Positions 18,240 through 26,916 of a stretch of 64,000 bases of DNA are shown piece after piece. A program made the position numbers and the translations under genes. This stretch comes from Brevibacillus invocatus. Its GTDB lineage: Bacteria > Bacillota > Bacilli > Brevibacillales > Brevibacillaceae. The stretch is taken from NCBI RefSeq assembly GCF_003710915.1, contig NZ_RHHR01000015.1:1-64000 (forward strand), given 5' to 3'. Each line of letters begins with the position of its first letter. Position 1 is the first letter of the stretch. The notes under the pieces are model-generated. The model had not been told where the DNA came from and did no database searches. It saw nothing but the letters and a program-made list of their open reading frames with translations.

Positions 18240-19240
18240 AGCTGTTCCTCAGGGATCAATGGGCTTTTGCCGCTTTTTTCGTGGTTCAGCTGATCTTGCT
18301 GCTGTTGATCTTTGCGCTGGACGGGTACTGGAATTCCTCGCTGATGATCTACGCAATCTTCCTCTCCCTTTTCTTTTCAGGTGGATTCTTGCTTAGCCGT
18401 TACCTGACACACCGGACGATCTATCAGCGGCTGAGCAATCCGGTCCAATCTCTGGAGGAGCTGACGCAGTCACATGGCAATGCTCCTTTGTGCCGAGCAA
18501 TGGACGAGAATTGCCTGGAGCAGTATCGGCTGTACAAGGAAGAGCTGCACGCGTATGAAAACAAGCAGCGGGACCATATTACGTTTATCCAGCAGTGGGT
18601 GCATCAGATGAAGACGCCACTTTCGGTCATTCATCTGCTCCTGCAGGATGACGACGATCCGAAGTCGGAGAGTGTGCGAGAGGAAGTAGACCGTCTGAAG
18701 CGAGGGCTGGAGACCATCTTGTACCTGGCGCGACTGGATCGATTCGAGCAGGATTTCCTGATCGAGCCGGTGAATCTGCGGACGCTCGTGCAGGAAGCGG
18801 TGGCGGAAAACAAGCGGCTGTTTATTCGCAATCAGGTGTATCCTGAGTTGCAGATCGACGAGCATTGGTCAGCCGAGTCGGATGATAAGTGGCTCTCTTT
18901 TGTCCTGAATCAGCTGCTGATCAATGCTGTGCGATATTCCGCAGGGAAGAGCAACAAAGTGACGATACGGGCTTATGAACGCGGCTCGCAGGTTGTGCTG
19001 GAGGTTCAGGATTACGGGATTGGTATACCTCGCGAAGATATTCGACGCGTGTTTCAACCGTATTTTACAGGGGAAAATGGGCGTAAATATGCGGAGTCTA
19101 CCGGCATGGGGCTCTATTTGGTCAAGGAAATCTGCGGAAAGCTCAATCACGCAGTGGAGCTGGAGTCCATGGTGGACGCGGGAACGACGGTACGTGTGGT
19201 CTTGTCTGCTGTTGTACCAACCAACCTTACAAGATCGTAA
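18236..19240 (+). CDS. Intramembrane-sensing histidine kinase, BceS-like
   Basis: 334 residues. Two N-terminal membrane helices (about 10-30 and 38-58) are joined by only a few external residues, the pattern of intramembrane-sensing kinases that read the state of a partner ABC transporter. The phospho-acceptor His123 lies in WVHQMKTPLSVIHLLL. The HATPase domain has NQLLINAVRYS (N box), DYGIGIP (G1) and GMGLYLVKEI (G2). Start overlaps the regulator stop. The stop codon overlaps the exporter operator. Confidence 0.93.
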   Translation: MKLFLRDQWAFAAFFVVQLILLLLIFALDGYWNSSLMIYAIFLSLFFSGGFLLSRYLTHRTIYQRLSNPVQSLEELTQSHGNAPLCRAMDENCLEQYRLYKEELHAYENKQRDHITFIQQWVHQMKTPLSVIHLLLQDDDDPKSESVREEVDRLKRGLETILYLARLDRFEQDFLIEPVNLRTLVQEAVAENKRLFIRNQVYPELQIDEHWSAESDDKWLSFVLNQLLINAVRYSAGKSNKVTIRAYERGSQVVLEVQDYGIGIPREDIRRVFQPYFTGENGRKYAESTGMGLYLVKEICGKLNHAVELESMVDAGTTVRVVLSAVVPTNLTRS

Positions 19241-19290
19241 GCTAGCTGAAAGTTAATTCGATAGTTGTCAGCTAGCTGCCTCTTTATAGT
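19226..19290 (+). promoter_or_regulatory. BceR-like operator and promoter of the exporter operon
   Basis: TTACA-AGAT-CGTAA (19227-19240), five bases, then TGAAAGTTAATTCGATAGT, then the -10 TATAGT (19285-19290). The -10 is 44 bases after the end of the palindrome, exactly as at the sigma gene. The operator overlaps the kinase stop codon. Confidence 0.7.
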
Positions 19291-19320
19291 AGAGGGAGGG
19301 TCATGAAGGAGGCAAGGTTT

Positions 19321-20091
19321 ATGGATATGCTGCAAGTGAAAAGCTTGAGCAAAATATATGGTGGTAAAGTGACATACCGCGCATTGACTGATATAGATTT
19401 TACGATCACCAAAGGAGAGTTCGTCGGGATCATGGGCCCATCAGGCAGTGGAAAGACGACTCTTTTAAACATGATATCGACTATTGATTCTCCCACGTCT
19501 GGAGAAGTGCTGCTCAATGGCACCAATCCGCATCTGCTGAAAAAGTCAAAGCTGGCTTTGTTTCGGCGCCGAGAGCTCGGCTTTGTCTTTCAGGACTTCA
19601 ATCTGCTGGATACGTTGACGCTGGGGGAGAATATCGTCTTGCCGTTGACGCTGGACGGGGAAAACGTGCATGTCATGGAGGAAAAGCTGCACGCTGTGGC
19701 GATCAAGCTGGGAATTCAGGACATTCTGGAAAAGTTTACGTATGAAGTATCAGGGGGCCAAAGGCAACGTGCAGCAATCGCCCGAGCGATTATTCACTCA
19801 CCGTCCCTGCTGTTGGCAGATGAGCCGACGGGCAACCTCGATTCCAAATCCTCACGAAAAGTAATGGAGACACTGGAGGCACTCAACAAGCAGGATCAGG
19901 TGACGACCATGATGGTGACCCACGATGCTTTGGCTGCCAGCTACTGTCACCGCGTCATTTTTATCAAGGACGGTCAGTTCCATAACGAGATGTATCGCGG
20001 GGAAAACAGGCAGGCTTTTTTCCAGAAGATTATTGACGCGCTGTCTTTCTTGGGAGGGAACACCTATGACCTTTCGACAATTCGCGTTTAA
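19321..20091 (+). CDS. ABC exporter ATP-binding protein, BceA-like
   Basis: 256 residues; Walker A GPSGSGKTT (39-47), Q loop FQDFNLLDTLTLGENI, signature VSGGQRQR and Walker B LLLADEPTGNLD. The LolD/MacB-type family energises antimicrobial-peptide (e.g. bacitracin-like) resistance with a BceB permease. ATG 19321 behind AAGGAGG is chosen; an in-frame ATG at 19303 has a ribosome site too close and lies within a few bases of the predicted transcript start. Overlaps the permease start. Confidence 0.93.
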   Translation: MDMLQVKSLSKIYGGKVTYRALTDIDFTITKGEFVGIMGPSGSGKTTLLNMISTIDSPTSGEVLLNGTNPHLLKKSKLALFRRRELGFVFQDFNLLDTLTLGENIVLPLTLDGENVHVMEEKLHAVAIKLGIQDILEKFTYEVSGGQRQRAAIARAIIHSPSLLLADEPTGNLDSKSSRKVMETLEALNKQDQVTTMMVTHDALAASYCHRVIFIKDGQFHNEMYRGENRQAFFQKIIDALSFLGGNTYDLSTIRV

Positions 20092-21955
20092 CAATGTCTC
20101 AAGGAACAAAAGAACCTACGCAGCGTTTTTCCTGAGCAGCGTCTTTTCGGTGATGATCTTTTTCGTCTATGCCATGTTTATTTTCCATCCGGGCATTGCA
20201 GATGAGGCGATACACGAATCTGTAGCTACCGGGATGATGGTGGCTGAATACGTGATCTTCCTGTTCGCTTTTTTCTTTCTCTTTTATTGTGTAGGCGCTT
20301 TTTTAAAGAAGAGGGAGAAAGAGTTCGGGATCTTGTTCATGCACGGGATGACCCCGTTGCAGCGCAATTTGCTGATTTTCATGGAAAATATGTTGATTGG
20401 CGTGGTTTCGATTCTGTTTGGCATCGTCTTGGGGATGGTATTGGCCAAGCTGTTTTTCCAGTTCGCCGGATTTCTCCTCGACGTGCAGGCGCTGCCCTTT
20501 TATTGGGCTTGGAAAGCGATTGGACTGACAGCAGTTGCCTTTCTGGTCCTGTTTGCTGCAATCTCGGTATTTACTGTTCTGTTCTTGCGCAAACGCAGCT
20601 TGCTGGAATTGCTGCAGGGCAGTCAGCGTCCCAAGAAGGAGCCTAAGGCATCTGTCTCGCTTTCGGTGCTGGCTGCTATGCTTTTGGGGCTGAGCTACCT
20701 GCTCGCGCTCACGGCAGAAGGGATTTATGTGCCGGTGCTGCTCATGCCGGTTACGGCGATGACCATCGGTGGAACGTATCTGTTGTTTACACAACTGAGT
20801 GTATTCGCGATCGGGATGATGAAAAAGAAGCGCTTCTTCTACTGGAAGCGCACCAATCTCTTGACTCTGTCGGATATGGCGTATCGGATGAAAGACAATG
20901 CACGCATGTTCTTTCTCGTATCGATCGTCTCGACCATCGCGTTTTGTGCGATTGGCACGCTGGCTGCTCTGGCAGGCTCGATTCAGGAAACCGTAGTGCG
21001 TACGAATCCTTTTGCTTTCGAATACCAATCCAAGCGTGACAATGCTGAGGAGCAAAAGCATCTGTCCATGCTGGAAAACAGGCTGGAGCAAGCGGGCTAC
21101 ACCTACGAGAAGCATATGTTGAAGATGCGGGTGCTGCCGAACGAGGTGGAAGGCGAGCAGGTCGGCGTAGTGAAGCTGGCGCAGTACAATCAGTTTGCGT
21201 TGGCAGCCAATGCCGACAGCATCACCGTGGGGGACCAGGAAGCCTTTTTGTTTGTCCGTTGGTTTGGCGATTCTATTGAAAGCTCGACCCTGCATGTAGG
21301 AGATAGCATCCTGAGAGTAAAATCCAATGCATCGGTGATTCCTTTGGCCAGTGGTCTAGGCTTTGAACGTCTGGCTGTCGTGCCGGATGCGGTATACGAT
21401 CAACTGGAGGAGCTGGAGGAAGAGTCCCTCTACGGCTACAACGTCCCCAAATGGAAAGAGACCAAAGAGATCAGCTTGAATCTGGAAGAGAAAATCGGCA
21501 GGTGGGACGAGGAAGGAAAGTACTACTTCTCGACCCGCGCGCCCGTCTACTATTCCATGAAGCAAATGGCGAACACCGCTTTGTTTATCGGATTGTTCGT
21601 CGGTGTGCTGTTCTTTGTGGCCGCAGCCAGCTTTCTCTACTTCCGTTTGTACACCGATCTGGAGAATGACAAACGGCAGTATGGGGCTATATCCAAGATC
21701 GGGATGACGGAGAGCGAGCTGACCCGCATTGTCACCATTCAGATCGCGCTTTTGTTCTTTGTTCCCATCCTGGTGGCAATCGCGCATAGTATTGTCGCGT
21801 TCGTTTCGTTGCAAAGCTTTTTGAAGCTCATGCTCATCACATCGGTAGTCAAACCGACAGCTATCGTGTTGCTCAGCTTTGTCGTCGTACAGGCGATTTA
21901 CTTCTGGATCATCCGCAACCGCTATCTGTTCCATTTGAAGCGTTCCGTATTTTAG
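20066..21955 (+). CDS. ABC exporter permease, BceB-like (FtsX family)
   Basis: 629 residues with about ten membrane helices. A large extracellular segment of about 220 residues lies between helices seven and eight (after SIQETVVRTNPFAFEY, up to VYYSMKQMANT), as in BceB-type permeases that serve as peptide sensors and detoxifiers. The N terminus TFRQFAFNNVSRNKRTYAAFFLSS is typical. ATG 20066 follows GGGAGGG and overlaps the ATPase gene by 26 bases. It would signal peptide flux to the BceS-like kinase. The actual antibiotic is unknown. Confidence 0.93.
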   Translation: MTFRQFAFNNVSRNKRTYAAFFLSSVFSVMIFFVYAMFIFHPGIADEAIHESVATGMMVAEYVIFLFAFFFLFYCVGAFLKKREKEFGILFMHGMTPLQRNLLIFMENMLIGVVSILFGIVLGMVLAKLFFQFAGFLLDVQALPFYWAWKAIGLTAVAFLVLFAAISVFTVLFLRKRSLLELLQGSQRPKKEPKASVSLSVLAAMLLGLSYLLALTAEGIYVPVLLMPVTAMTIGGTYLLFTQLSVFAIGMMKKKRFFYWKRTNLLTLSDMAYRMKDNARMFFLVSIVSTIAFCAIGTLAALAGSIQETVVRTNPFAFEYQSKRDNAEEQKHLSMLENRLEQAGYTYEKHMLKMRVLPNEVEGEQVGVVKLAQYNQFALAANADSITVGDQEAFLFVRWFGDSIESSTLHVGDSILRVKSNASVIPLASGLGFERLAVVPDAVYDQLEELEEESLYGYNVPKWKETKEISLNLEEKIGRWDEEGKYYFSTRAPVYYSMKQMANTALFIGLFVGVLFFVAAASFLYFRLYTDLENDKRQYGAISKIGMTESELTRIVTIQIALLFFVPILVAIAHSIVAFVSLQSFLKLMLITSVVKPTAIVLLSFVVVQAIYFWIIRNRYLFHLKRSVF

Positions 21956-22025
21956 CGTTTGTTCTTTTGCATAGATGGAGAATCATAGAATAGAACAGGA
22001 CTCGATCTGGCAGGAGGAAGATAGG

Positions 22026-22496
22026 ATGCATCAGAATCAATGGATGGACCAAGCTATTTCACTGGCTTTGGAAAATGTTTTGAACAGTCATGGAGGGCCA
22101 TTCGGGGCTGTCATTATCCGGGATGGACAGGTTGTCGGGACAGGTCGCAATGAGGTTACGACAAACAACGATCCTACTGCACATGCTGAGGTACAGGCGA
22201 TCCGGGATGCATGTCGCAATCTGAATACCTTCCAATTGACCGATTGCGAGCTTTACACGAGCTGCGAGCCCTGCCCGATGTGCCTTGGAGCTATCTATTG
22301 GGCGCGTTTGCACAAGGTTTACTTCTCCGGGACCAAAGAAGAAGCGGCCCAAGCCGGTTTTGACGACCATTTTATCTATGAACAAATTGAGCAGCCTTTC
22401 GAGAGTCGCTCCATTCCCTTTGAACGGGTACAGCCGGAAAAAGGCAAAGAACCGTTCCGGGCCTGGACATCCTCGCAAAGTCGGATTCATTATTAA
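22026..22496 (+). CDS. guaD: Guanine deaminase
   Basis: A zinc cytidine-deaminase-fold enzyme that converts guanine to xanthine. At 156 residues it has the length of the Bacillus GuaD. Zinc site: His53-Ala-Glu55 in DPTAHAEVQAIR and Cys80/Cys83 in TSCEPCPMCLGAIYWAR. The GFDDHFIYEQI segment is also typical. ATG 22026 behind GGAGGAAGATAGG is chosen over an in-frame start at 21975. The gene stands alone between terminated units and belongs functionally with the purine salvage genes upstream. Confidence 0.94.
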   Translation: MHQNQWMDQAISLALENVLNSHGGPFGAVIIRDGQVVGTGRNEVTTNNDPTAHAEVQAIRDACRNLNTFQLTDCELYTSCEPCPMCLGAIYWARLHKVYFSGTKEEAAQAGFDDHFIYEQIEQPFESRSIPFERVQPEKGKEPFRAWTSSQSRIHY

Positions 22497-22510
22497 ACCA
22501 CATGAAAAGG

Positions 22511-22551
22511 GGCTTCCCTTGCAGCGCAACAGGCTGCTTGAGGAAGCCTTT
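22511..22551 (+). terminator. Hairpin after guaD
   Basis: GGCTTCC (22511-22517) pairs with GGAAGCC (22542-22548), inner GCAGC/GCTGC; only a short T run follows. Confidence 0.6.
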
Positions 22552-22617
22552 GCTGTTTTAGGTAAACCATGGCTGTGTAGACGAGATTTGCTTGTGCGCA
22601 AATGTTATCACAAGCGA

Positions 22618-22649
22618 TGAGTTGGGAGATTGTTCTCAACTCATTTTTT
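22618..22649 (+). terminator. Second terminator after guaD
   Basis: A 10-base-pair stem TGAGTTGGGA (22618-22627) / TTCTCAACTCA (to 22643), then TTTTTT. The rest of the gap to 22904 is AT-rich and carries the cre site and promoter listed separately. Confidence 0.85.
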
Positions 22650-22738
22650 ATTCCATTCACAATGAATAAGTGGGCAATAATGACTCAATTTCCAACAAAA
22701 CATATACTTTCGTGAAATATTATTAACGAAAATTAAAA

Positions 22739-22754
22739 TTGAAAACGCTTTCAA
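22739..22754 (+). promoter_or_regulatory. CcpA catabolite-responsive element (cre)
   Basis: TTGAAAACGCTTTCAA is a perfect inverted repeat matching the cre consensus TGAAANCGNTTTCA. It lies about 24 bases upstream of the -35 box of the promoter at 22777, a position more typical of activation than roadblock repression. Confidence 0.75.
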
Positions 22755-22776
22755 CAGCAAATTTTCAGAAAAAGTG

Positions 22777-22805
22777 TTGATAATTGTCGATATTCGTATT
22801 ATAGT
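22777..22805 (+). promoter_or_regulatory. Sigma-A promoter of the Lrp/AsnC regulator gene
   Basis: TTGATA (22777-22782), 17-base spacer, TATAGT (22800-22805). Leader of about 90 bases to the start codon. Confidence 0.65.
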
Positions 22806-22903
22806 TACTTCTACAATAACGCAATTCGACGAAAAAATGTTTTTTGACGACTAACTTATGCTATTTCTGGTAAACTACAAGTCGAAATATGGTAGGTGTA
22901 TGG

Positions 22904-23380
22904 ATGGAAGAAAAATTTCGGAGATCTCTTTACCCTGAATTGGACGACATCGATTATGGCATTGTACGAGCTTTGCAGGAAAACGCGCGATTGCCTTTTA
23001 CTACGATCGCGAAGGAACTGGGTGTGACCGAGAAGACCATTCGGATGCGCGTCCAACAGATGCAGGATGATGGTGTCCTCAGTCTGGTAGGCATCGTCAA
23101 TCCCGTAAAAGCAGGTTTGAACGTAGAATCGTTCATTCAAATTGCTGTCGAAGCGGACAAGCTCGACGATGTGGTCGAAGTGTTAAATGGAATTGTAGAA
23201 GTCAGACTGATTGTGTTAACGACAGGTGATTATCAGCTTTTCATTCAAATACTCGTGAGAAACTACGAAGAATTAGCACAATTCCTCATGAAAAAGTTGA
23301 ATAAAGTCCCTGGTGTCACGCGAGTTAACGTGATCAACGAATTAAAGATACTGAAATCCAAGTTTAAGTTTGTTCGCTAA
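22904..23380 (+). CDS. Lrp/AsnC-family transcriptional regulator, YwrC-like
   Basis: 158 residues. An N-terminal winged helix (DDIDYGIVRALQENARLPFTTIAKELGVTEKTIRMRVQQMQ) is followed by a RAM ligand-binding domain (VESFIQIAVEADKLDDVVEVLNGIVEVRLIVLTTGDYQLFIQILV). ATG 22904 lies 8 bases after GGTAGG; an in-frame ATG at 22889 lacks a site. Because of its neighbours (chromate-type transporter pair and gamma-glutamyltransferase homologue) it resembles YwrC, described in Bacillus as regulator of the adjacent chromate genes. It probably controls the following transporter operon. Confidence 0.88.
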   Translation: MEEKFRRSLYPELDDIDYGIVRALQENARLPFTTIAKELGVTEKTIRMRVQQMQDDGVLSLVGIVNPVKAGLNVESFIQIAVEADKLDDVVEVLNGIVEVRLIVLTTGDYQLFIQILVRNYEELAQFLMKKLNKVPGVTRVNVINELKILKSKFKFVR

Positions 23381-23491
23381 TGGGGATAGACATTGGAAGG
23401 GGGAATGCCATTTACGCGGATAGTGGGCTTGGGGGAGCATTTATCACCAAACTGTCAGAATAATATATAAAGAGAGAGAAGGGGAAATCTT

Positions 23492-25072
23492 ATGTTTTCA
23501 AAGAAAATGAACAAAACATTGATAAGCGCCGTCTTGGGCACCATGCTTTTGGTAACCGGATGCGGCGGCGGTAGCGGTAGCAGTGCACCAGCACCTAGCG
23601 ACAGCAACAACGCTGGCACAGCAGCTCCAGCACCATCCAATGAAAAGAAAGTTCTGAATATCGGACTGAAGGCAGATCCGCCATCGATGGATCCGACAAT
23701 CTCCACTTCGTTGTACGATCGCCAAGTATACGCGAGCCTGTATGACAAACTGTTCGAAATTGCTCCAGACGGAAAAATCGTACCGATGCTCGTGGATACC
23801 TATGAAGTATCAGCAGACGGTAAGACTTATACATTCAAGTTGAAAAAAGGTGTCAAGTTCCATGACGGTACAGATTTTAACGCCGAAGCGGTTAAGTTCA
23901 ACTTCGAGCGCAACCTGACAACCGAAAAATCCAAGCGCAAGGGCGATCTGAAATACGTAGAAGCGGTCAACGTGGTAGACAATGACACGGTGACTGTACA
24001 ATTGAAAGAGCCATTCGCGCCATTCCTGTCCGTTCTTACTGACCGCGCAGGGATGATGGTATCTCCTACAGCAGCGAAAGAAAAAGGAGACGACTTCCTC
24101 AACGCGCCAGTAGGTACAGGCCCATTCGTATTCGTAAAACAGGTGAAAGGCGACAGCGTAAGCCTGAAAAAGAACGAAAACTACTGGAACGGCGAAGTGA
24201 AGCTGGACGAAGTAAACTACAAAGTATTTACAAACGGTACAGCAAAAGTACAAAACCTGCGCTCCGGCATGCTGGACATCATCGACGAGACGCCAACCAA
24301 GGAAATCCCGGCTGTCGAGGGAGATGCCAACCTGCAATTGATCGCAGAATCGGGCATGGGCTACCAAGGCTTGCACTTTAACAATACCCAAGCGCCATTC
24401 GACAACAAATACCTGCGTGCCGCTGTGGATCGCGCTATTGACCGCGAAGCATTGGTTAAAGTGCTGTTCAATAACTACGCAGCACCAGCTCGCACTGCAT
24501 TTGCAAAAGGAAGCCTGGCTTACAACGAGGAATTGAACAAACCGGTTGCGCCAAACGCAGATGAAATCAAGGACTTGCTGGCTAAAGGTGGTAAGCCGGA
24601 CGGTTTTGAATTCAAGTTGTTGATCACCACAGCGCCTGAGAATGAACAACTGGGTGCAGTCATTCAAAACATGTTGAAACAACACGGCATCAATGCTGTA
24701 CTGGAAAAAGTTGAGTATGGTCAATTGCTGGAAGCGGGAAGCAAAGGTGACTTCCAAGCGATGCAGCTCGGTTGGTCTGGCCGTCAAGACCCGGATGGTA
24801 ACTTCCACGATTTTGTAGTAACTGGCAACACAAACAACTACGGCCGCATCAGCGTACCACAACTGGATGAACTGGTTCTGAAAGCACGTGGTGAGCAAGA
24901 TGAAGCGAAACGTAAAGCTCTCTATGACGAAGCGACTAAAGTGGCCCAAGACGAAGCGGTTTACGCATACATGTACCACCAATACGTGCTCATCGGCATG
25001 AACAAGAAAGTAACTGGCTTCACCTATGTACCAGACGGTCTGATCCGTACAGCTACACTGGACAAGCAATAA
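23492..25072 (+). CDS. Oligopeptide-type ABC transporter substrate-binding lipoprotein
   Basis: 526 residues. Signal peptide with lipobox LVTGC (Cys24), a Gly/Ser/Ala-rich linker (25-50), then an SBP family 5 domain: GLKADPPSMDPTISTSLYDRQVYASLYDKLFE, YTFKLKKGVKFHDGTDFNAEAVKFNFER, and a C-terminal lobe ending in VAQDEAVYAYMYHQ. Binds peptides, nickel-type complexes or glutathione-like ligands in this family; the ligand here cannot be told. First gene of a five-gene transporter set with ribosome site GAGAAGGGGAAA. Confidence 0.94.
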   Translation: MFSKKMNKTLISAVLGTMLLVTGCGGGSGSSAPAPSDSNNAGTAAPAPSNEKKVLNIGLKADPPSMDPTISTSLYDRQVYASLYDKLFEIAPDGKIVPMLVDTYEVSADGKTYTFKLKKGVKFHDGTDFNAEAVKFNFERNLTTEKSKRKGDLKYVEAVNVVDNDTVTVQLKEPFAPFLSVLTDRAGMMVSPTAAKEKGDDFLNAPVGTGPFVFVKQVKGDSVSLKKNENYWNGEVKLDEVNYKVFTNGTAKVQNLRSGMLDIIDETPTKEIPAVEGDANLQLIAESGMGYQGLHFNNTQAPFDNKYLRAAVDRAIDREALVKVLFNNYAAPARTAFAKGSLAYNEELNKPVAPNADEIKDLLAKGGKPDGFEFKLLITTAPENEQLGAVIQNMLKQHGINAVLEKVEYGQLLEAGSKGDFQAMQLGWSGRQDPDGNFHDFVVTGNTNNYGRISVPQLDELVLKARGEQDEAKRKALYDEATKVAQDEAVYAYMYHQYVLIGMNKKVTGFTYVPDGLIRTATLDKQ

Positions 25073-25111
25073 GGTTACAAGATTAATCAACTAGAGTGAG
25101 GGGGAATTGTC

Positions 25112-26068
25112 ATGATGTTCGTAGTTAGACGCCTTATGCTGACAATCCCGATTCTCCTCCTGGTGTCGATTATGACGTTTTCCTTGATTCATATGATCCC
25201 GGGCGACCCTGCCCGGGTCATTTTAGGACAAGAAGCGACACCGGAAGCGTATCAGGCACTGCGTACAGAGTTAGGACTGGACAAGCCGATCGTAGAGCAG
25301 TATTTTTCCTGGTTGGGAAAAGTAGTGCAGGGAGATTTGGGAATGTCGATTACGGACAGAGTTCCGGTCTCCGAGTTGATCTTGCAGCGATTACCTGCGA
25401 CTGTAGAATTGACGATCGGGACGTTTATCGTAGCGATCCTCATTGCCTTTCCAGCGGGAATTCTGGCTGCAGTTCGACGCGGAACTTGGGTTGATTATAC
25501 GAGTACATTTGCCGCACTGGGCGGTATGAGTATCCCCAGCTTCTGGCTGGCGATGATGATGATTATTTTCTTTGCGGTTGAGAATCAATGGCTGCCTTCC
25601 TCAGGTTATGTGCCATTTTCCGAAAATCCGGCGCAAAACCTGATGGCGATGATCTTGCCATGTGTCGCTACCGGGCTTCGTGAATCTGCGGTATTGATGC
25701 GGATGTTGCGTTCGTCCTTGCTGGATGTCGTAAATATGGACTTCATTCGTACAGCTAAAGCGAAAGGCTTGAACGAAGCACGCACGATTTTGGGACATGC
25801 TCTGCGGAATGCGATGGTACCGGTCATCACGACCTCTGGTTTGATGATTGCAGGACTTTTAGGCGGTCTGGTCATCACGGAATCCATTTTCTCCATTCCA
25901 GGATTCGGACGTCTGATTGTGGAGTCGGTATTCAAACGCGACTACGTAACGGTACAAGGTGCAATTCTGGTTTCCGCCATTCTGGTCGTTCTCGTCAACC
26001 TGGTTGTTGACATCCTGTATGCGGTCATCGACCCACGTATCAAATCCGGGAAAGGAGCGGGCGAATAA
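25112..26068 (+). CDS. Oligopeptide-type ABC transporter permease 1 (DppB/OppB type)
   Basis: 318 residues with six membrane helices. The N-terminal helix and IHMIPGDPARVILGQEATPEAYQALRTELGLDKP segment are typical of the B-type permease. The ATPase-contacting EAA loop is MDFIRTAKAKGLNEARTILGHALRNAMVPVITTSG. Stop overlaps the next permease start by one base (TAATG). Confidence 0.95.
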   Translation: MMFVVRRLMLTIPILLLVSIMTFSLIHMIPGDPARVILGQEATPEAYQALRTELGLDKPIVEQYFSWLGKVVQGDLGMSITDRVPVSELILQRLPATVELTIGTFIVAILIAFPAGILAAVRRGTWVDYTSTFAALGGMSIPSFWLAMMMIIFFAVENQWLPSSGYVPFSENPAQNLMAMILPCVATGLRESAVLMRMLRSSLLDVVNMDFIRTAKAKGLNEARTILGHALRNAMVPVITTSGLMIAGLLGGLVITESIFSIPGFGRLIVESVFKRDYVTVQGAILVSAILVVLVNLVVDILYAVIDPRIKSGKGAGE

Positions 26069-26898
26069 TGAGAACTTTTAACAAATTCCTCCGCAACGGA
26101 TTGGGTCTTATCGGGGCAATCATTATCTTGGCCCTGATCATTGTGGCTATTTTTGCACCGTATATTGCTCCATTTGACCCCAATGAGCAAGATTACAACA
26201 AGATTTTAATGGAACCGAATGCGGAGCATTGGTTTGGAACAGACGATCTAGGTCGAGACATCTTTTCCCGCGTCGTATACGGTGCGCGTATTTCGATCCA
26301 GGCAGCCCTTATTTCTGTAGGGATTGCCATGCTGATCGGTGTGCCCATTGGACTCTTGTCTGGTTATTATCGCGGTTTCTGGGACGAGTGGATCGTCATG
26401 CGCTCAGTGGATGCGATGCAGGCGTTTCCGTTTTTGATTCTGGCTTTGGCTATTTCCGCTGTACTTGGTTCAGGCTTCGGGAATGCCATGCTGGCGATCG
26501 GTATCGGATTTTCGCCGGCCTTTGTACGTATTACCCGTGGTCAGGTGTTATCCTTGCGAAACATGGAGTACATCCATGCGGCTCGTTCGGTCGGGGTCAA
26601 GGACGCCCGAATCATTTTCCGTCACATCCTGCCGAATGCGATGAACCCGATCATGATTCAGGCGACCTTGGCAATGGCATCTGGTATTATTGCAGAAGCG
26701 TCTCTCTCCTATCTGGGATTGGGCGTACAGCCGCCGACGCCATCTTGGGGAAGTATGCTGAACCATGCACAAAGCCTGATGTCCGTCGCGCCTTATGCAA
26801 CGTTTTATCCCGGTATTGCAATCTTTTTGGTCGTGCTAGGATTTAACTTGTTGGGAGATGGACTACAACAGGTATTGGACCCTCGGGCACGTAAATAG
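26068..26898 (+). CDS. Oligopeptide-type ABC transporter permease 2 (DppC/OppC type)
   Basis: 276 residues with six membrane helices. FDPNEQDYNKILMEPNAEHWFGTDDLGRDIFSRVVYGARIS is the signature of C-type permeases. The EAA loop is MEYIHAARSVGVKDARIIFRHILPNAMNPIMIQ. Partners the preceding permease. Confidence 0.95.
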   Translation: MRTFNKFLRNGLGLIGAIIILALIIVAIFAPYIAPFDPNEQDYNKILMEPNAEHWFGTDDLGRDIFSRVVYGARISIQAALISVGIAMLIGVPIGLLSGYYRGFWDEWIVMRSVDAMQAFPFLILALAISAVLGSGFGNAMLAIGIGFSPAFVRITRGQVLSLRNMEYIHAARSVGVKDARIIFRHILPNAMNPIMIQATLAMASGIIAEASLSYLGLGVQPPTPSWGSMLNHAQSLMSVAPYATFYPGIAIFLVVLGFNLLGDGLQQVLDPRARK

Positions 26899-26916
26899 AA
26901 TAAAGGAGTGGAGCAG

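Noticed and set aside
23810-25090. 426-residue minus-strand open frame
   Set aside because: Lies opposite the peptide-binding lipoprotein gene, which has clear motifs; the opposite frame is Cys/Phe/Val-rich nonsense.
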